From Dolomedes plantarius (lineage: Eukaryota; Arthropoda; Arachnida; Araneae; Dolomedidae): a stretch of DNA of 64,000 nucleotides. The notes under the pieces are model-generated. The model ran no database searches. It worked only from the letters and a program-made list of their open reading frames with translations, and was not told where the DNA came from. The translations under genes were made by a program, and so were the position numbers. The DNA is taken from positions 213,096,039-213,160,038 of the forward strand of contig OU015495.1 in NCBI GenBank assembly GCA_907164885.2, read 5' to 3'. Position 1 is the stretch's first letter; each line of letters starts with the position of its first letter. Below are positions 24,345-37,255 of this stretch, one piece after another.

Positions 24345-26181
24345 GTATATGTGCAGCATTGTTACTAATGGCAAGAAATGGTTGTCTAGATTTGTGAGAA
24401 ACTGGATAATATGATATTACTGAAATATTTCAGAAAGAGCATTAAACTGTTATTTATGACTCGAAACATATTAAAAAAATAAAATTTGAGATAGAGAAAT
24501 AAACTTTCTCTATTTCAAATAAAATACAGAAGTAATACATCTTTTCCGGAAGTTTTGAAAATGATGTTAAAAAATTTATAATTGAGATTTAAAATAACAT
24601 AGTAGAAAATAATTCTTTGTTTTTATATGAATTTGTTCAAAAAGTAATGAAAATTTCAGCAATTCCGCAAGTATTCAGGAAATATTTGGATTTGAAAACA
24701 TTTTGATTAGTTTTCTGTTGCAGATCTCGTTGTTCAAAAAAGTTTTCCACTTTTGCGTAGTCAAATATTGCAGTTTATAAGCATAAACAGATTGGTTACA
24801 AGTACATTAATATAATAGTTTCGCAGTTTTATATGCAGGTATATGAATGTATATTGTCATTGTAGCTTTTAAACATGATATACATTTTATACCCGATATT
24901 TTTAATTTATCGACACATTTTCAAATAACATTTATTTTATCATCTGTGATGAAACATTATACTCATATTATTGACAAAATATTTCGATTTTCTAAAATAT
25001 GGATATATTAAAGGATATGAACTCAGATCCACTTTTATGACATCTATAAAAAATAATTTAGAGTGTCCTTTTTTGGAAAATATTTGGCAATATCATTGAT
25101 TTGAAAATTTGTTATAAAATTCATTAAACATTTCACATAAAAATTGATTATAAAATTGATTATATAATTTATATAATTCATTTTAATATATATTTAAGTT
25201 AAAAATTAATAAATTTTGCATACAATGAAAAATTTATTAAAATAAGTACCAAAATTTTATCAAAAAATATGCCCATTAAAAAAATTATTTAAAAAATTCA
25301 TGTCAGTAATTTAAAAATTCCTTGTAAAAATTAATATTGATATTGATATAATTCATCATAACATTGATATTATTTTAAATTCATTTAAAAGTCCATTATT
25401 TATTTTTAATGGTAGTTTATAAAAATTATACCATTTCTGCGCGTCAGCATTTTAAAATTCATTCTTCTTTTTCCCATTAGGCAAAACTTTTTTTTTACTG
25501 TAAGATATTTTATAATATTGAAGATCGAGGTTTTATATTTTATACAGAAAGTATACAGACCGAAAGTTATAATTTAGATGATGCATATATCCCATATAAA
25601 GGAATGTATTGAACACTCTACAGTGAGTAATTTGCTGATACGACACCTCTAGAATTCTTCCAAAACATCTCTAATATTTCAGCTGCTTATACGCTCATTA
25701 GAATCAGATTATCCTCCCGAATAAAAATCGAAGAAGTGGAAGCTTGTTACTCAAAATGAAAAATCACTCTATGAATTATCTTTCTAATACCTGTGTCTGA
25801 CATAAATATTTTAAGTACAGTACTGGATCAATAAACTTCAAGCCCTTCCTCTGAAGAGCAGACATATTGATTGTAGTTAAAGTTGCGAGTCTATATTAAA
25901 AATGTGAAATCAATACCGTACATTTCCTTTTAATATATTTAGACCCCTTTGAACAGAGTTCAGTCATTATCGTTTAGATTGTATCTTTACTTGTATCGTG
26001 AAATAAAGTACTTTTAGTAGAGCATAAAATTTGTTTTTTCGTTTTTGTCATTATCTTCATAAAAAATTCGTACTCTGATCACAGTATCATTTTTCATAAA
26101 TTTACCAAAACTTTTGAGTTTTAGTAAGAATTTCGAGGGAAAAATGTAGAGTCATATCAAAGGAATATTTTATCTTGATGT
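24345..26181. other. Long AT-rich spacer
   Basis: About 1.8 kb of very AT-rich DNA, no repeat ends or coding pattern seen. Confidence 0.4.
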
Positions 26182-26184
26182 TTA

Positions 26185-27169
26185 TTTTGGTACGAAAAAA
26201 TCTTTTATTTTATAGGAGAAAACCTTAAAATTCAAGCTCAAGTCACAATAAAATTTATTCCTTTATAGGTGTATGTTAGTTGTAAGTGTAATCTACAATG
26301 TTCAACCATTGATTTAGTAAAGGCTGAACTTTTTATCCAAGGAACTGTATGGTCTTTTTCTATATATGTGTTCGTAGTATTTAGTAGCTGATAAATTTGT
26401 ATTTCTGTAATTTAATTATTTTTTTTTTTTTGGAAAGGATAGGGACAATGACCAACAGCAACGAACTGGTTCAAAGCATTAATGATAGGGAGGGACCACA
26501 AAATGTGTGCATCATTTATGACGTTTTTAGGTCGCAGCAGATTCGAGATATCCTCCCGTAACAGCTGTCATAAGTAAAAACTAACAAATCCCCCAAATTC
26601 CTTAAAGGGAAAGTTATAGATATTAATTGATAATATATCTGAAACAGTTAGACCATAACAACTAATAGTATGGTTGGTAAGGAAAAAAATCGTATTTTAC
26701 GGAAGGAACTGTTTGCATTGACTGACAAATTGTCTTCAACCGCTACCCAAACACAATAGCTATTCCCCGAGAGCTCAGCCAATTGAATTTTGTTGCAGAA
26801 CAACTGCGCAGAAGTCGGACATTAGCATGGTCAACGCAAAGTGTTGGTTCAATTGATGAAAATCTCGACGCCAATTCACATTGACTTGTGAAAAAGGGAG
26901 AACCATATTGTATCTTTTAGCACACCGTGAGCTTGTGGTACTGGTTTCCTAAGACCGAACAACTGACCGCAAACCGAACGACAGTATAAATAAATAAATA
27001 ACTTATTATATATAACTTATTATATATAAGCCTTTACTAAATCAATGGTTGAACATTGTAGATCACACTTACAACTAACATACACCTATAAAGGAATGAA
27101 TTTTATTGTGACTTGAGCTTGAATTTTAAGGTTTTCTCCTATAAAATAAAAGATTTTTTCGTACCAAAA
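26185..27169. mobile_element. Element with near-perfect 141-bp inverted repeats
   Basis: Left arm 26185-26325 and right arm 27029-27169 are reverse complements with only about two differences. They run from TTTTGGTACGAAAAAATC to TTGATTTAGTAAAGGCT. TTGATGT occurs just outside both arms (26175-26181, 27174-27180), a possible 7-bp target duplication. The ~700-bp centre shows no gene I recognise. It may be a foldback element or a long-TIR MITE. The frame at 27113-27301 spans the right arm and its flank and looks like chance. Confidence 0.6.
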
Positions 27170-27180
27170 AGCGTTGATGT

Positions 27181-28486
27181 GGATGGTGAAAAGGTCTTCT
27201 TCAATGAACCGCTAAGAAATAACGAAGACTTTAATGAAGTAACAGCGTTCGCTACACCATATGGCAAACAGCGAAACTGGATTGGATCGGGAAAGAATTA
27301 GGTTAATGCTACTTATTCAACAGCGAAGTTTCCTTGAAGAGGCATATGGTCATGGGACTGCTAGTTAGGGTTTTCGCAGGATCCCTCAACGTCCTTTTCA
27401 GAAATTGTTTTTTTTTCTGAGACTTAAATTGACAATTATATAGTACTAATCTAAACGTAAGAGTTGGTGGACAGTATGAGTTTTGTAAGACTTTGTGAAA
27501 CTTGTATTGGGGAAACTCTACGAGCATCTTTTCAAAATCTTAATATAAATCGCATGAATTTCCTTTGAAATGAAGTGGAATGGCGAGTAAAATCTAAGAC
27601 ACAACACCCAACTGGAGAGTGAACAGAATGAAGAAAAGTTGAATAAAAATGAAAGGGAATACATAAAATGACGTAAATTGGCGATTTACTGGGTGATACA
27701 TGTTTGTATGAAAAGAAGTGAAATCCAACAGTCGCAAGTAAAAATTTTCTTCACCATCTTCTATGGTTAGAAGGTATAATATAAAAAAAAGTGAACATAT
27801 GTAATTTTAAAAACCTACGCAGTATAAGATTTAAAAGCTCGGGCGCTAAAATACTTTTTATCATCGAACTCATTGAAAAAATATATACAAACATACATGT
27901 ATACGTACATACACACACACACACACATACAACCCCCCCCCCATATATATATATATATAGTTTACAACTGTAAATTACTTAATAGGAAACAAAAATGAGT
28001 AAATAAATTTTAGGCGCTAAGCTGCTCACAAAAATATTTACGATATATAGATATTTAAAATTAAGATGACTAAAAGGGCAGATGCGACCATTTAATACTC
28101 CTATAACCTGAAATAAGATAGACATATAAAAATAAGCAAAAAACGGAATTGGAGGTGGTATAGTTGATGACTGGGGGGGGGGGTTGTGACCCCCCAACCC
28201 CGGTTAAACATGTTTTAAGCCTGGCAACACTCCCGGAGGTCGGCTATAACACCAAGACAGTAGTAAACAATTATGAAGACTAAAAATATTTTAGATGAAA
28301 TAGATAAGTTAAACCAGATGTCTTTACAAATATAGTCAACTAAAACATAATTACAAGATGCATAGTGTTTTAACTTTTTAATAAAGAAAAATAAAAAAAT
28401 TAAAAATCTTAATACTAAGATACAGAAATACAATAATACTAATTAACTAAATAATTACTCACTAACATATACACTATACACATTAA
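27181..28486. other. Spacer with compound microsatellite
   Basis: Contains (AC)n, a C run and (AT)n at about 27909-27959. A C-rich stretch (about 28172-28200) lies near the start of the Penelope-like region. No gene recognised. Confidence 0.35.
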
Positions 28487-28825
28487 GATACAAAAATACT
28501 TAATTCCACACCAAGCAATGATACACGAAACTCATGCACACTCACTTTTATAGACTTTAAAACTGTTAGGATTATGAATTGGAATAATGCTCTACATTTA
28601 AATATTAAACGCAATATAGTTACTGACCAGTTAATACGTTGTCAACGTGTACATTCAAACAAAAAAACTATGGACGTCAGTATAATTAAATTCATAACTA
28701 TAGCTATTGACCAGGGTTTTCCTGTCAATTTCCTCGTATCAATTCTAACCCAGTTTTTTAATTTAGACAATAAAGATTGTGAGAATCGTTTTAACATAAG
28801 TTGGCAACACCAAAAATTTCCCTAA
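28487..28825 (+). pseudogene. Possible Penelope-like RT thumb fragment
   Basis: The frame (ATG at 28574, open from 28487) contains NIVTDQLIRCQRVHSN, then IKFITIAIDQGFPVNFLVSI. A conserved helix with RCxRVxxN and a later helix ending in QGFPxNF is the pattern of the region after the palm in Penelope-like reverse transcriptases. It lies about 400 bases upstream of the reverse transcriptase gene at 29198, so it would be out of order for one element. It may be the 3' part of a second, tandem partial copy, an arrangement known for Penelope-like elements. The resemblance is weak and rests on pattern only. Confidence 0.35.
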
Positions 28826-29197
28826 TACGGGGATATTTATCCCTACTATGTCTATATATAGGCTTACTTCTCCATTTGAAATCACACAGTTCTCAGAGAT
28901 CTAAATATCCCTGCAAGTGTATATACGTTCTGTATTAATGAACAAAAACGATAGAGGAGTCGAATAACCTTTTATTATTGATAATAGATAAAAGTAAGTC
29001 TTTGTATTAGGATAGATATTACTACATGTTACTACAAGACGTTATGACTCTAACTTTACCATTTTCTTTTTTAAGTGATTTACCAAAACACAAAAGAACA
29101 GCATGCATCACGTAGTTTTAACACTATGTGTAAATTTGTGGATATTTTTGTGATTCTAACAAATCTGAAAAATAATTAATAATATGCCTGCCTGTAA

Positions 29198-30919
29198 AGA
29201 AACAACAATATATTCCTTTATCCAATAAAATGGATTAAAAACATCATTTATGGTTGTAAAAGAGTTTGGCTAAATAATCTATGGAAGTTGGTTATTGGAA
29301 AGTCTTTAAAACAACTTATTCCTAATAATACGCATTTCATTCCTATTATTATAGACCTAGTCAAAAATAAGAGCTCTGATTGTGGCATACATGACTACGA
29401 GACAAAAAGCTGTAGCAATATTTATTGTATAACTGAGTATGCAAACAATGGGTTCGATAAAATACCATTTACAAAAATTTTAAATCAGAATATGCAATAT
29501 TTTCCTTTGAACAATATAAAAATATTTAATAGCTTCAAATATAGTAGACCGTTGGGTCGCTATGTTTTCAACTATAATAATATATCAAAAAATGTAGTTG
29601 ATGCTTCTCCTGGTAATTGTGATTGTAAACATAATATGACCGGTTACAATGAACACTACAGCCACATTATAACAGGTAATGCTCAAATTACAGACAATAC
29701 GGCTTTGACTAATTTAATGAATTATGGTACAGGCTTTCGCATAGGTTATAAAAAGAATGTATTCCAAATTTTCAAACGTAATCTTGATGAATTTATATAT
29801 AAAACAGCTATAAAGCATAGTATACCTGTAAGTACATTCGAACAGTGGAAATTTCATTATTTAAGTGATTTTAAAATTGCTTATCAGAGAACTAAGCCAA
29901 AAAATCTTCATGTAAATTTGAAAACCTTAAAACCGTCTATAACTGCTTTACAAGATCAATTTGCTATAACATATGTTGATAAAGTTTCTGCTAACTATGC
30001 ATTTATATGCAAAAACTTTTATTGTGACAAACTATTACAGTGCTATAATGATAATACTGTTTATAAAAAATTAGATTCTATGTCTTGTACTATACAAAAT
30101 CGTATCAAAGCTTTATATCGCCGTGCAGGTTATGATATTAAAAATCTGAAGTTTCCCTATTTAGTCTTAATCCCTAAATTTCATAAATCACCTGTTAAAT
30201 TTAGAACTGTAACTGTGGGCTGCAATACGTACTTAACGCTTGCTAATAATAAACTTTTAAATATACTTAAAATAGTTTATAAAAAAATAAGTAAAGAAGG
30301 TGGCTATTTCATAAATAATAGCTTAGAAATAGTTAAGCAGATAAAAGGTAAAGGTGATATAACCAACGTTAAAAGCTACGATTTTACGGATCTTTTCAAC
30401 TCTATCGACCTAAAAGATCTCTATAGTATTATACTTGGATTATACGATCAACATGATTTAAAGACATATATAACTGAAAATAAATATCGTGCGTTATTAC
30501 ATCTTGTACTGAATGAAACAGTTTTATATAATGGTAGAAACTTCTATAAGCAAATACATGGAATACCAATGGGTGGAGGATGCTCATCTGCTTTAGCAGA
30601 TATATACCTTCACTTTTACGAAAGGGGAGTAATGATTCTAAATGAACTTATGTTTTTCCGATATGTAGATGATATACTCATATGTTTTAATGAAAACTTA
30701 AATGCAATAGATATTAATTTTTACCCTAAAAATCTTAAATTGGTGGAGACTGATAAAGATAACGATGGAAATTTGGTATTTTTAGACTTGAGTTTAAATG
30801 TTAATCAAAATCTAATATCATACAGTCTATATGATAAACGCGAGTTTTACAACTTTGATTTTGGGTACTTTCTTATAATGAAGTTAGGGATTTTGATGAT
30901 TTTGGGTACTTTCTTATAA
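29198..30919 (+). pseudogene. Penelope-like (Naiad-type) reverse transcriptase, 3'-truncated
   Basis: One frame is open from 29198 to 30919. Counting from 29288, the first possible TTG start (543 codons), residues 111-113 are CDC, a CxC motif of the linker that joins an N-terminal GIY-YIG nuclease to RT in Naiad/Chlamys elements. RT landmarks follow in order: DKVSANYAFICKNFY (231-245), IPKFHKSPVKFR (295-306), motif A YDFTDLFNSID (364-374), GIPMGGGCSSALAD (425-438), motif C RYVDDILIC (458-466) and GNLVFLDLSLN (494-504). The YVDD catalytic Asp pair is intact. The first ~100 residues are Cys-containing but I cannot identify the GIY-YIG core. The thumb is lost: the frame ends soon after LYDKREFYNFD in a 29-bp direct repeat. 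No ATG is needed to explain the frame, so the true start is unknown. Confidence 0.75.
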
Positions 30920-30926
30920 TGAAGTT
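30857..30926. repeat. 29-bp direct repeat at the broken end of the RT
   Basis: GATTTTGGGTACTTTCTTAT with nine following bases occurs exactly at 30857-30885 and 30898-30926, 12 bases apart. It coincides with the point where RT homology stops. Confidence 0.9.
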
Positions 30927-33100
30927 TAAATGTATTAATATATTTTTAATCAAAAAATTATGAACATCTTAGGTATAATTCTTCCTCCATCCTTGGTGTT
31001 ACCACTTTTGCAGTAATTGTTTAAATAACGCAAACATTTTTTTAACACATGCAGAAACATATTAATACAAAAACATGTCCCAAAATGTCAATAATTAGGG
31101 ACCGTTAATAGCAATTAATTCGTGATTTATTGACGAGGTCATTATGTAGTTATATAAATGGAATGAGATCTACGGAACTTATGCTATGCATATATATACC
31201 GACATGTATATATATGCATAGTTATATACATGTTATTAAATCACAGTGTGTTATTCGATATTAAAAACTTTATGCATATACCGCTATGCTTGACTGTTGT
31301 TTCTCTTGGTCTCCGCCGTGACTGATGAGGCCCGCCGACAGCATGGAAGGCCTGGAGGACGTAATGATGTAGTCACAGCTTATCATTGGAAGGCATGCCT
31401 CTGTCTATATTCCCTTTCTTTCCCTTTTCAACCTCTCCTTTTTTTTTTTTTTAGTTAAAATACAGCCGGCTGAGGTAATATGCATTTTTATTATAAATAT
31501 TTTTTTGAGCTCATTTAAGTTAATAAGGAGTAATAATTCGTCACCAGCCACCTATAGTGTAAAATATATGATGTAATATTTCAACAGTAAAAAAATGTAA
31601 ATTAATGAGGCATTGTTAATAGTTGTAATTGATATTTTAATATGTGTTTAAATTTAATAAATTGTTGTTGCCTCTAACCTTGAATTCTGTCGTTTTGAGT
31701 TGGTTTTGCTTGTCATATCACCATATTAACATTTTAGCCTGTCTATTTTTTTTAAGTAAAGAATGCTATACGATCACTCTCCTTTACACCATGTGTAGAG
31801 TGGTTAACCTTAATAGTAAATTGAAATATAAAAATAGTAACTAACCCAAGTAAGAACTACAACAATGGTTTTCGAAAGCAGTTTTCGAAATGTTCCATGG
31901 GCATTACTTTTGTTCTGATTTCTTCCAAATTTCTCAGGATTGTTAATTTAAGTGCTTTCCACAAACCTAAGCATTATTCTTTGAAACCAAATGCATATTT
32001 CATATTTATAGACCATGAAATAAAGCAAAAACACAAAAAAACAGCAGGCAGATTAACAAAATAATTATTTATGGCTTTTGATTCATACAAAAAAAATCAT
32101 TGCACAGTTATGTTATAGAGAATCTCTGCTCACTTCTACCCAGACTTGGGTGTATATAATTTGAAGTGGCACTCTATTTGAATTTGATGCAAACACAGTT
32201 TATACATGAAAGAATGTTTATTGAATTCATTGCACATATAATTGGCTTTTACAGCAATAAGCATACGTACACTTATACGGAATATAAATACAGCTTTCAA
32301 GAACAATATATTTTCTATACTCACGAACAGTAAGTCAAACCAGCAGTACTGCCATGTAAACTTCTGACCCGCTAAGCACTAGCGCAGGATAACACCTTTT
32401 CAACCTTAACAACCTCCCCTTTTTCTTAATGACGCTGCGTGGTATTTATACTAAGCGCGTATGCCGAAATTAGCATATCTAAAGCAGCTTCTTTAATTCA
32501 CTCAAAAGTTCGATTCTTGTGAATCGAATCTTGTGTATACCTTACAATGTTTATATAAGTACGGTAAACTTACCTAAAAAAATTAAGGTTTTTAAATGAT
32601 TTGGAATGCACATGGAGTATTTTGAAAAATTCTAGAATTTTCGAAAATTTTTGGTGAAAACAGGCATTATTCTGCCAAAAAATCCTTATTTTAAATTCTA
32701 AGTGTCTTCAATTGTAGTAAAAAAGAATACACATTTTTATCCTTTTGTCTATAGTGTTAAAATGTAAAATAAAAAATTCCCGGTTGAACGTCCTTTGTCC
32801 ACTTAAACCATTTTTAAACAAGGCACTGTCTATGTGATTGTTTTATATCATGGTCCGTCACATCGTATCGTGAAACTTATCGTATCGTGGCGGGCATGGA
32901 CGAGCGGGCTCGTGTTTGAATTCTGACTAACGCAAGGAAGTTCCTGTTATGTGCCCTCATAACAGGGAGCAGATCGTATGATAAAGCAGCCAAAAAATGT
33001 GGTGTGGGTAGATGAATAGCGCCAAGACAAGTGTTACCGCGTCTGAAAGAAATATCAGCGTTCTGGAACCTTCTTCTTTAAGTTAAGATGCATTACAATC
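30927..33100. other. AT-rich spacer
   Basis: No credible gene. A (TA)-rich patch near 31185-31215 and a T run near 31440 are the only repeats noted. I did not find sequence shared with the 3' part of the second Naiad-type copy. Confidence 0.35.
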
Positions 33101-33700
33101 TGTAGAAGTGGAATGGTATAATTCCCCCCCGGTGTGTGGCCAATAACGAATCTATTATAAAGGCTGCAGAGGCAGGGGTAAATAGAGGCTTGTAAACCAG
33201 GAGGTAATAGAAGAATAGCTATTGGTGTGGCCAGTGATAGCGATCTAAAGTCTAAATTTTACAAGATGGATGGTCGTTATTTTATGGCCCACGGTAAAAA
33301 CGTCAGATGAGAAGGATCAAAGTTGTTTTGCAAAATAAAATTATGGTGGGGGAGGTACTTCGTAGACTATGGACAGAGGCGACAGAGGTTGTTTAATAAA
33401 GAACCAATTGGGGCAGGAACCACTGAAAGAAAGACAGCCCACTGCCCAATGACAATGAGGGGCGGGCTTGAATGCCCCCCCTGTAAACGGACAACAGCTC
33501 CTCCAAGGACGAAAGGAATTGGAGAAGAAGCAGATCGCTCTCAGACTTGGTTCCTCAAAGTTAGATGATAGAGACTCTCGTCTGCCTCAGAGTCTTGGAG
33601 AAGTGCCAATATCCCGCCAAGATGTTCCTATACTTGAGATGATTCTGGGTCCTTGTCGTCGATGCCACCATCATCGCTGCATACATCAGCTATAGTAAGT
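33101..33700 (+). other. GC-richer patch with unrecognised frames
   Basis: Less AT-rich than its neighbours, with overlapping frames of 81 and 75 codons (33323-33568 and 33468-33695). The second begins NAPPVNGQQLLQGRKELEKK and ends with a His/Cys-rich stretch (CRRCHHHRCIHQ). I do not recognise either. It could be an old element remnant or an exon of an unknown gene. Confidence 0.2.
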
Positions 33701-34109
33701 GCCTCCCCAATAGACTCTAAAAATCATCTTTGACAATATAGTTTGCCTCTGCTTCTGGGTTCTCAAAGTTAAAAATGTTAATATGAAAGAGATTATTGTA
33801 TTAATAGACAGTACAGTTTAATTGAAATTTGTGCATTATCAAATAAATGTATGTTTAAGGTCAATGCTTTGTCTTCCTTGCTTGTTCCAACCCATGCATG
33901 CATCCATTGTTTTAAGGTAACTTAATTGCCTACACAATCCTCATTAATAAGAACGTTTATTATATTAAACATAAAAATAAACACCCAAAAGCCATAATGC
34001 CCCTGTGGAGTCACGGTAAATGGTTAGGGCAATTCTCTGAGGCTTTGCTAAAATTACTACTACTTGATCCATACCAAGAAAGGCAGAGTACTAATTAAAA
34101 AGCGAAGGC

Positions 34110-34640
34110 CAATTTTTAAAACAAAAACTTAATAATTTATTTACAAAAAGAATTAACATTAAACCATTGCAACATATTCACTTAATTTACGTGCAGATTT
34201 ACAATGCGCGCTCCAGGACCCATCTCGGACCAAAAAACAGGAGCCCAAAAAAACACGTCTGTTCGCTGAATGTTATAAGGGTGATCTCTTGAAAAACAAC
34301 ACCAAATCTCTCCGCTCGGCTGGAAATTCGGGGTTTCCGTCTCCTTAGAATGTTTGGATTTTCAGCCGGGGAGACAAGGAATCGTTTTTTAATCCCCCAC
34401 GTGTTCAAAACCGGTGTGAAACGGCAAAGCTTGCCCGATAAACACGCAGCTGTGTCTCGCGCACCCTGTGAGGTCTTGGGAAAAATAACCCCATACTTCC
34501 AGTACGCTACATCCCATATGGTTTCGTTTTGGTGTAACACGAAGAAAATGAAATAAACAAGGACAACATTTTCGGCTCCGGCTGGCTTGAAAATCCACTA
34601 GAATGATATCATGACGAAGTCGACTAATACTCAAAGAAAG
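34110..34640 (-). other. GC-richer patch, possible LTR-like sequence
   Basis: Like 11131-11880, a less AT-rich block with overlapping non-homologous frames. On the minus strand it passes into GTAAATAAATTATTAAG-type sequence, as at the end of a transcript or LTR. No paired LTR, primer site or target duplication was found. Confidence 0.2.
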
Positions 34641-34798
34641 AAAGTTACACTGAGTAACTACTTTAAATTTTGTAGATATAATTAATAAGGGATTAAATCA
34701 CCCCCCCCAAAATGCACCAAAACTTTATGGAATCCCCTAACTCTCTATAAAAGGAATAAAAGATTGCAAGGGGGGATCAGGACAAGAACTATCTAGTC

Positions 34799-35081
<283 letters not shown>

Positions 35082-35146
35082 GATAAAAAGACACTAACTC
35101 TTTCCCCCTAATTCCTCAGTTTAGTTACAAATTAAAGTAATTCGCT

Positions 35147-35344
35147 TTGCTTTATTCCTTAACTATAATAACAGCAAATGCGATTAAGTTTCCTCGTTTT
35201 AATGAAACCAATATTAAAATTTATGTTTATTTTAATAAATTGACGGAAAATTTTAAACCGTTATGTATAAATATTGAAAATTATTATTTTCATTGGAAGG
35301 ACTGGGAAGAGTTTATTGAATTGTTGCATGTTCGTAAGCTATAA
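35147..35344 (+). other. Short unrecognised frame ending in a hairpin
   Basis: A 65-codon frame (ATTAAATTTCC region onward) with a Trp- and Tyr-rich end, NYYFHWKDWEEFIELLHVRK. The end is faintly like the last strand and helix of PC4-type single-strand DNA-binding domains, but too short and diverged to claim. Its stop codon lies inside the left arm of the hairpin at 35331-35369. It may be chance. Confidence 0.15.
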
Positions 35345-35369
35345 TCATGACAGGATTATAGCTTACGAA
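35331..35369. repeat. Perfect 16-bp hairpin
   Basis: TTCGTAAGCTATAATC (35331-35346) and its exact reverse complement (35354-35369) flank the loop ATGACAG. It overlaps the end of the short frame at 35147-35344. Confidence 0.8.
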
Positions 35370-36710
35370 ATCAAACCTTTGTAGATCAAAGCTATGATCT
35401 GCAAAGGAAAGTTTAAAGGTAGTAAAAAGAAACAATAAAAATAAAGAAAAAAAGATAAAAGAAAAAATCTTTGTATGCGCATAAATAAATGAAATTATGT
35501 AAATAAACTCGTGTTAGTGGATAAAAATTTAAATTATGTCCATGAAATTAATAAGGAAATGGGGTGAATAGAAATACATTTTATAAAAGATCTGATACGC
35601 TTTGAACAACAGGCGTGATAAATCAATATTCTGGTTTTATAAGAATTATGTTCAGTGAAAGAAATGTTTGTACTAAGAAACAAAAGCAAACATTCAACAT
35701 TTTCACATTCATCCACCAAGGAAAAAAAATAGTGTGAAGACGAGTGTGCAATATCACGCATGAAGTAGCATCCAGTGCCACGTAACAAATTTCGCATTTA
35801 TTCCACTTAATAAATTTTATCGAAATCATTTTAGTATGGATGATTAAATTAGAAGTCATCTTTTTTTTTATATTACATCTGGAATTTTTTGTAGCTTATC
35901 TTTCAAATTTAGCGGTTCAGTGATCTAGAAAGAGAAGTTGTGTACACAAAGAATTAAGTTGTCACTGTTACACCTGAATTCAAACTGAAGAAATAATATA
36001 AATTTGTTGCTCGTGCGTTGTTGCTCTAAGTGACGGCTGAAAGAACCGATATAGCTACTTGAAATATTTGTCGTTAACAAAACGAACGGATCCAGAAATA
36101 GGCTAACTAGAGCTTGAAATGAAGGACTTGCTTTGTTTCAGGGCGCGACATATTTTCAGATTTTACAGACGTGACAAAGATGGAGACCAAATATACAGAA
36201 ATTCATGTGCAAAAGTTTGAGAGAAGTACACAAGAACGCTTGTCACCTGCAGTGACTGAATACGTGATGATACATCCTTTGTTTGGAAAGTGATCGACAT
36301 ACAGTTACAGTTAAGTGCTTCGGTGAAATAAATATATTACGAATGTTACAGAACATTCATTGAACTCTGTTATGAATGTGATAGGAATATATTAAACATT
36401 TATAATATATTCTATGAATATTACATTTGGGAATGTAACGAATTGAAGTGCACAGGGATAGATAATGAAGCCTACTCTCTGATTCCATTAACTAAAAAAA
36501 ATCCTTTGAAGAACGTTTAGAGATACGTACATTCTAGGGAAGATCCTTGAAATATAACATTAATAGATTGAGCAAAATAAACTTTTTAAAAGTATGTAAA
36601 AATTATTAACATTTTTTAAATAAAAATTCTTTAACGGACTGGTATGTAAACACCGAAATATTTACTAAAAGAATCAGACTATACAAATACATAAATACAT
36701 TACTTACACA
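35370..36710. other. AT-rich spacer
   Basis: About 1.3 kb, no elements or genes recognised. It ends in a short (AC)n and TA tract at 36706-36742. Confidence 0.35.
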
Positions 36711-36756
36711 CACACACACATATATATATGTATATATATATGTAATATAATCATTA

Positions 36757-37188
36757 CATATCGTTTTTAAAAGGCAACCTGAAAAGGAAAACTAGCTCAA
36801 ATTTACATGGCTGGAGCTAGACTCAGCCTGAAAGAATTTAAATTTTGAAGCAGTCGGGTCGAATCATTTTATTAGGAGCATTTAAGTAACATACGTCCTT
36901 TCATTTCAGATGCTCGGAGCGAAGTGCAATATCACCTTTCAACCTTACGCGCTAGAAGCGAGGTACATGTGGCTGTTGTTTTGAAATGTCAGCGGAATTT
37001 CGGGCTGGCGATGCGAACTCACGCCTTTCTCGGGACATATACACGTGTAGAAATGCAACGTTTGCTGTTTTATGGGAAGTCCTGTTGCTATGGGTTTTTA
37101 AAGCGTTAAAGTAATGTTACTGGGGATTGGATTCAGGAAAGGGAATTTAACTGATAGAATGGAGGGCCTAATATTTAATTTATTACAT
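36757..37188 (+). mobile_element. Non-coding ~400-bp repeat, copy 2
   Basis: Same family and strand as 14431-14835, with about 60 bases absent from copy 1 (around 36860-36930). It again begins beside a microsatellite and ends ATTTAATTTATTAC next to a TA tract. Confidence 0.6.
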
Positions 37189-37195
37189 ATATGTG

Positions 37196-37253
<58 letters not shown>

Positions 37254-37255
<2 letters not shown>

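Noticed and set aside
27113..27301. 62-codon frame at the right arm of the 141-bp inverted repeat
   Set aside because: Its start lies in the inverted repeat and the rest matches nothing known.
29195..29500. GIY-YIG nuclease at the N-terminus of the RT protein
   Set aside because: The family leads one to expect it, but I cannot find the GIY and YIG segments or the conserved Arg and Glu in this frame.
32876..32900. CGTATCGTG repeats as a regulatory element
   Set aside because: Only two short copies in sequence without other structure.
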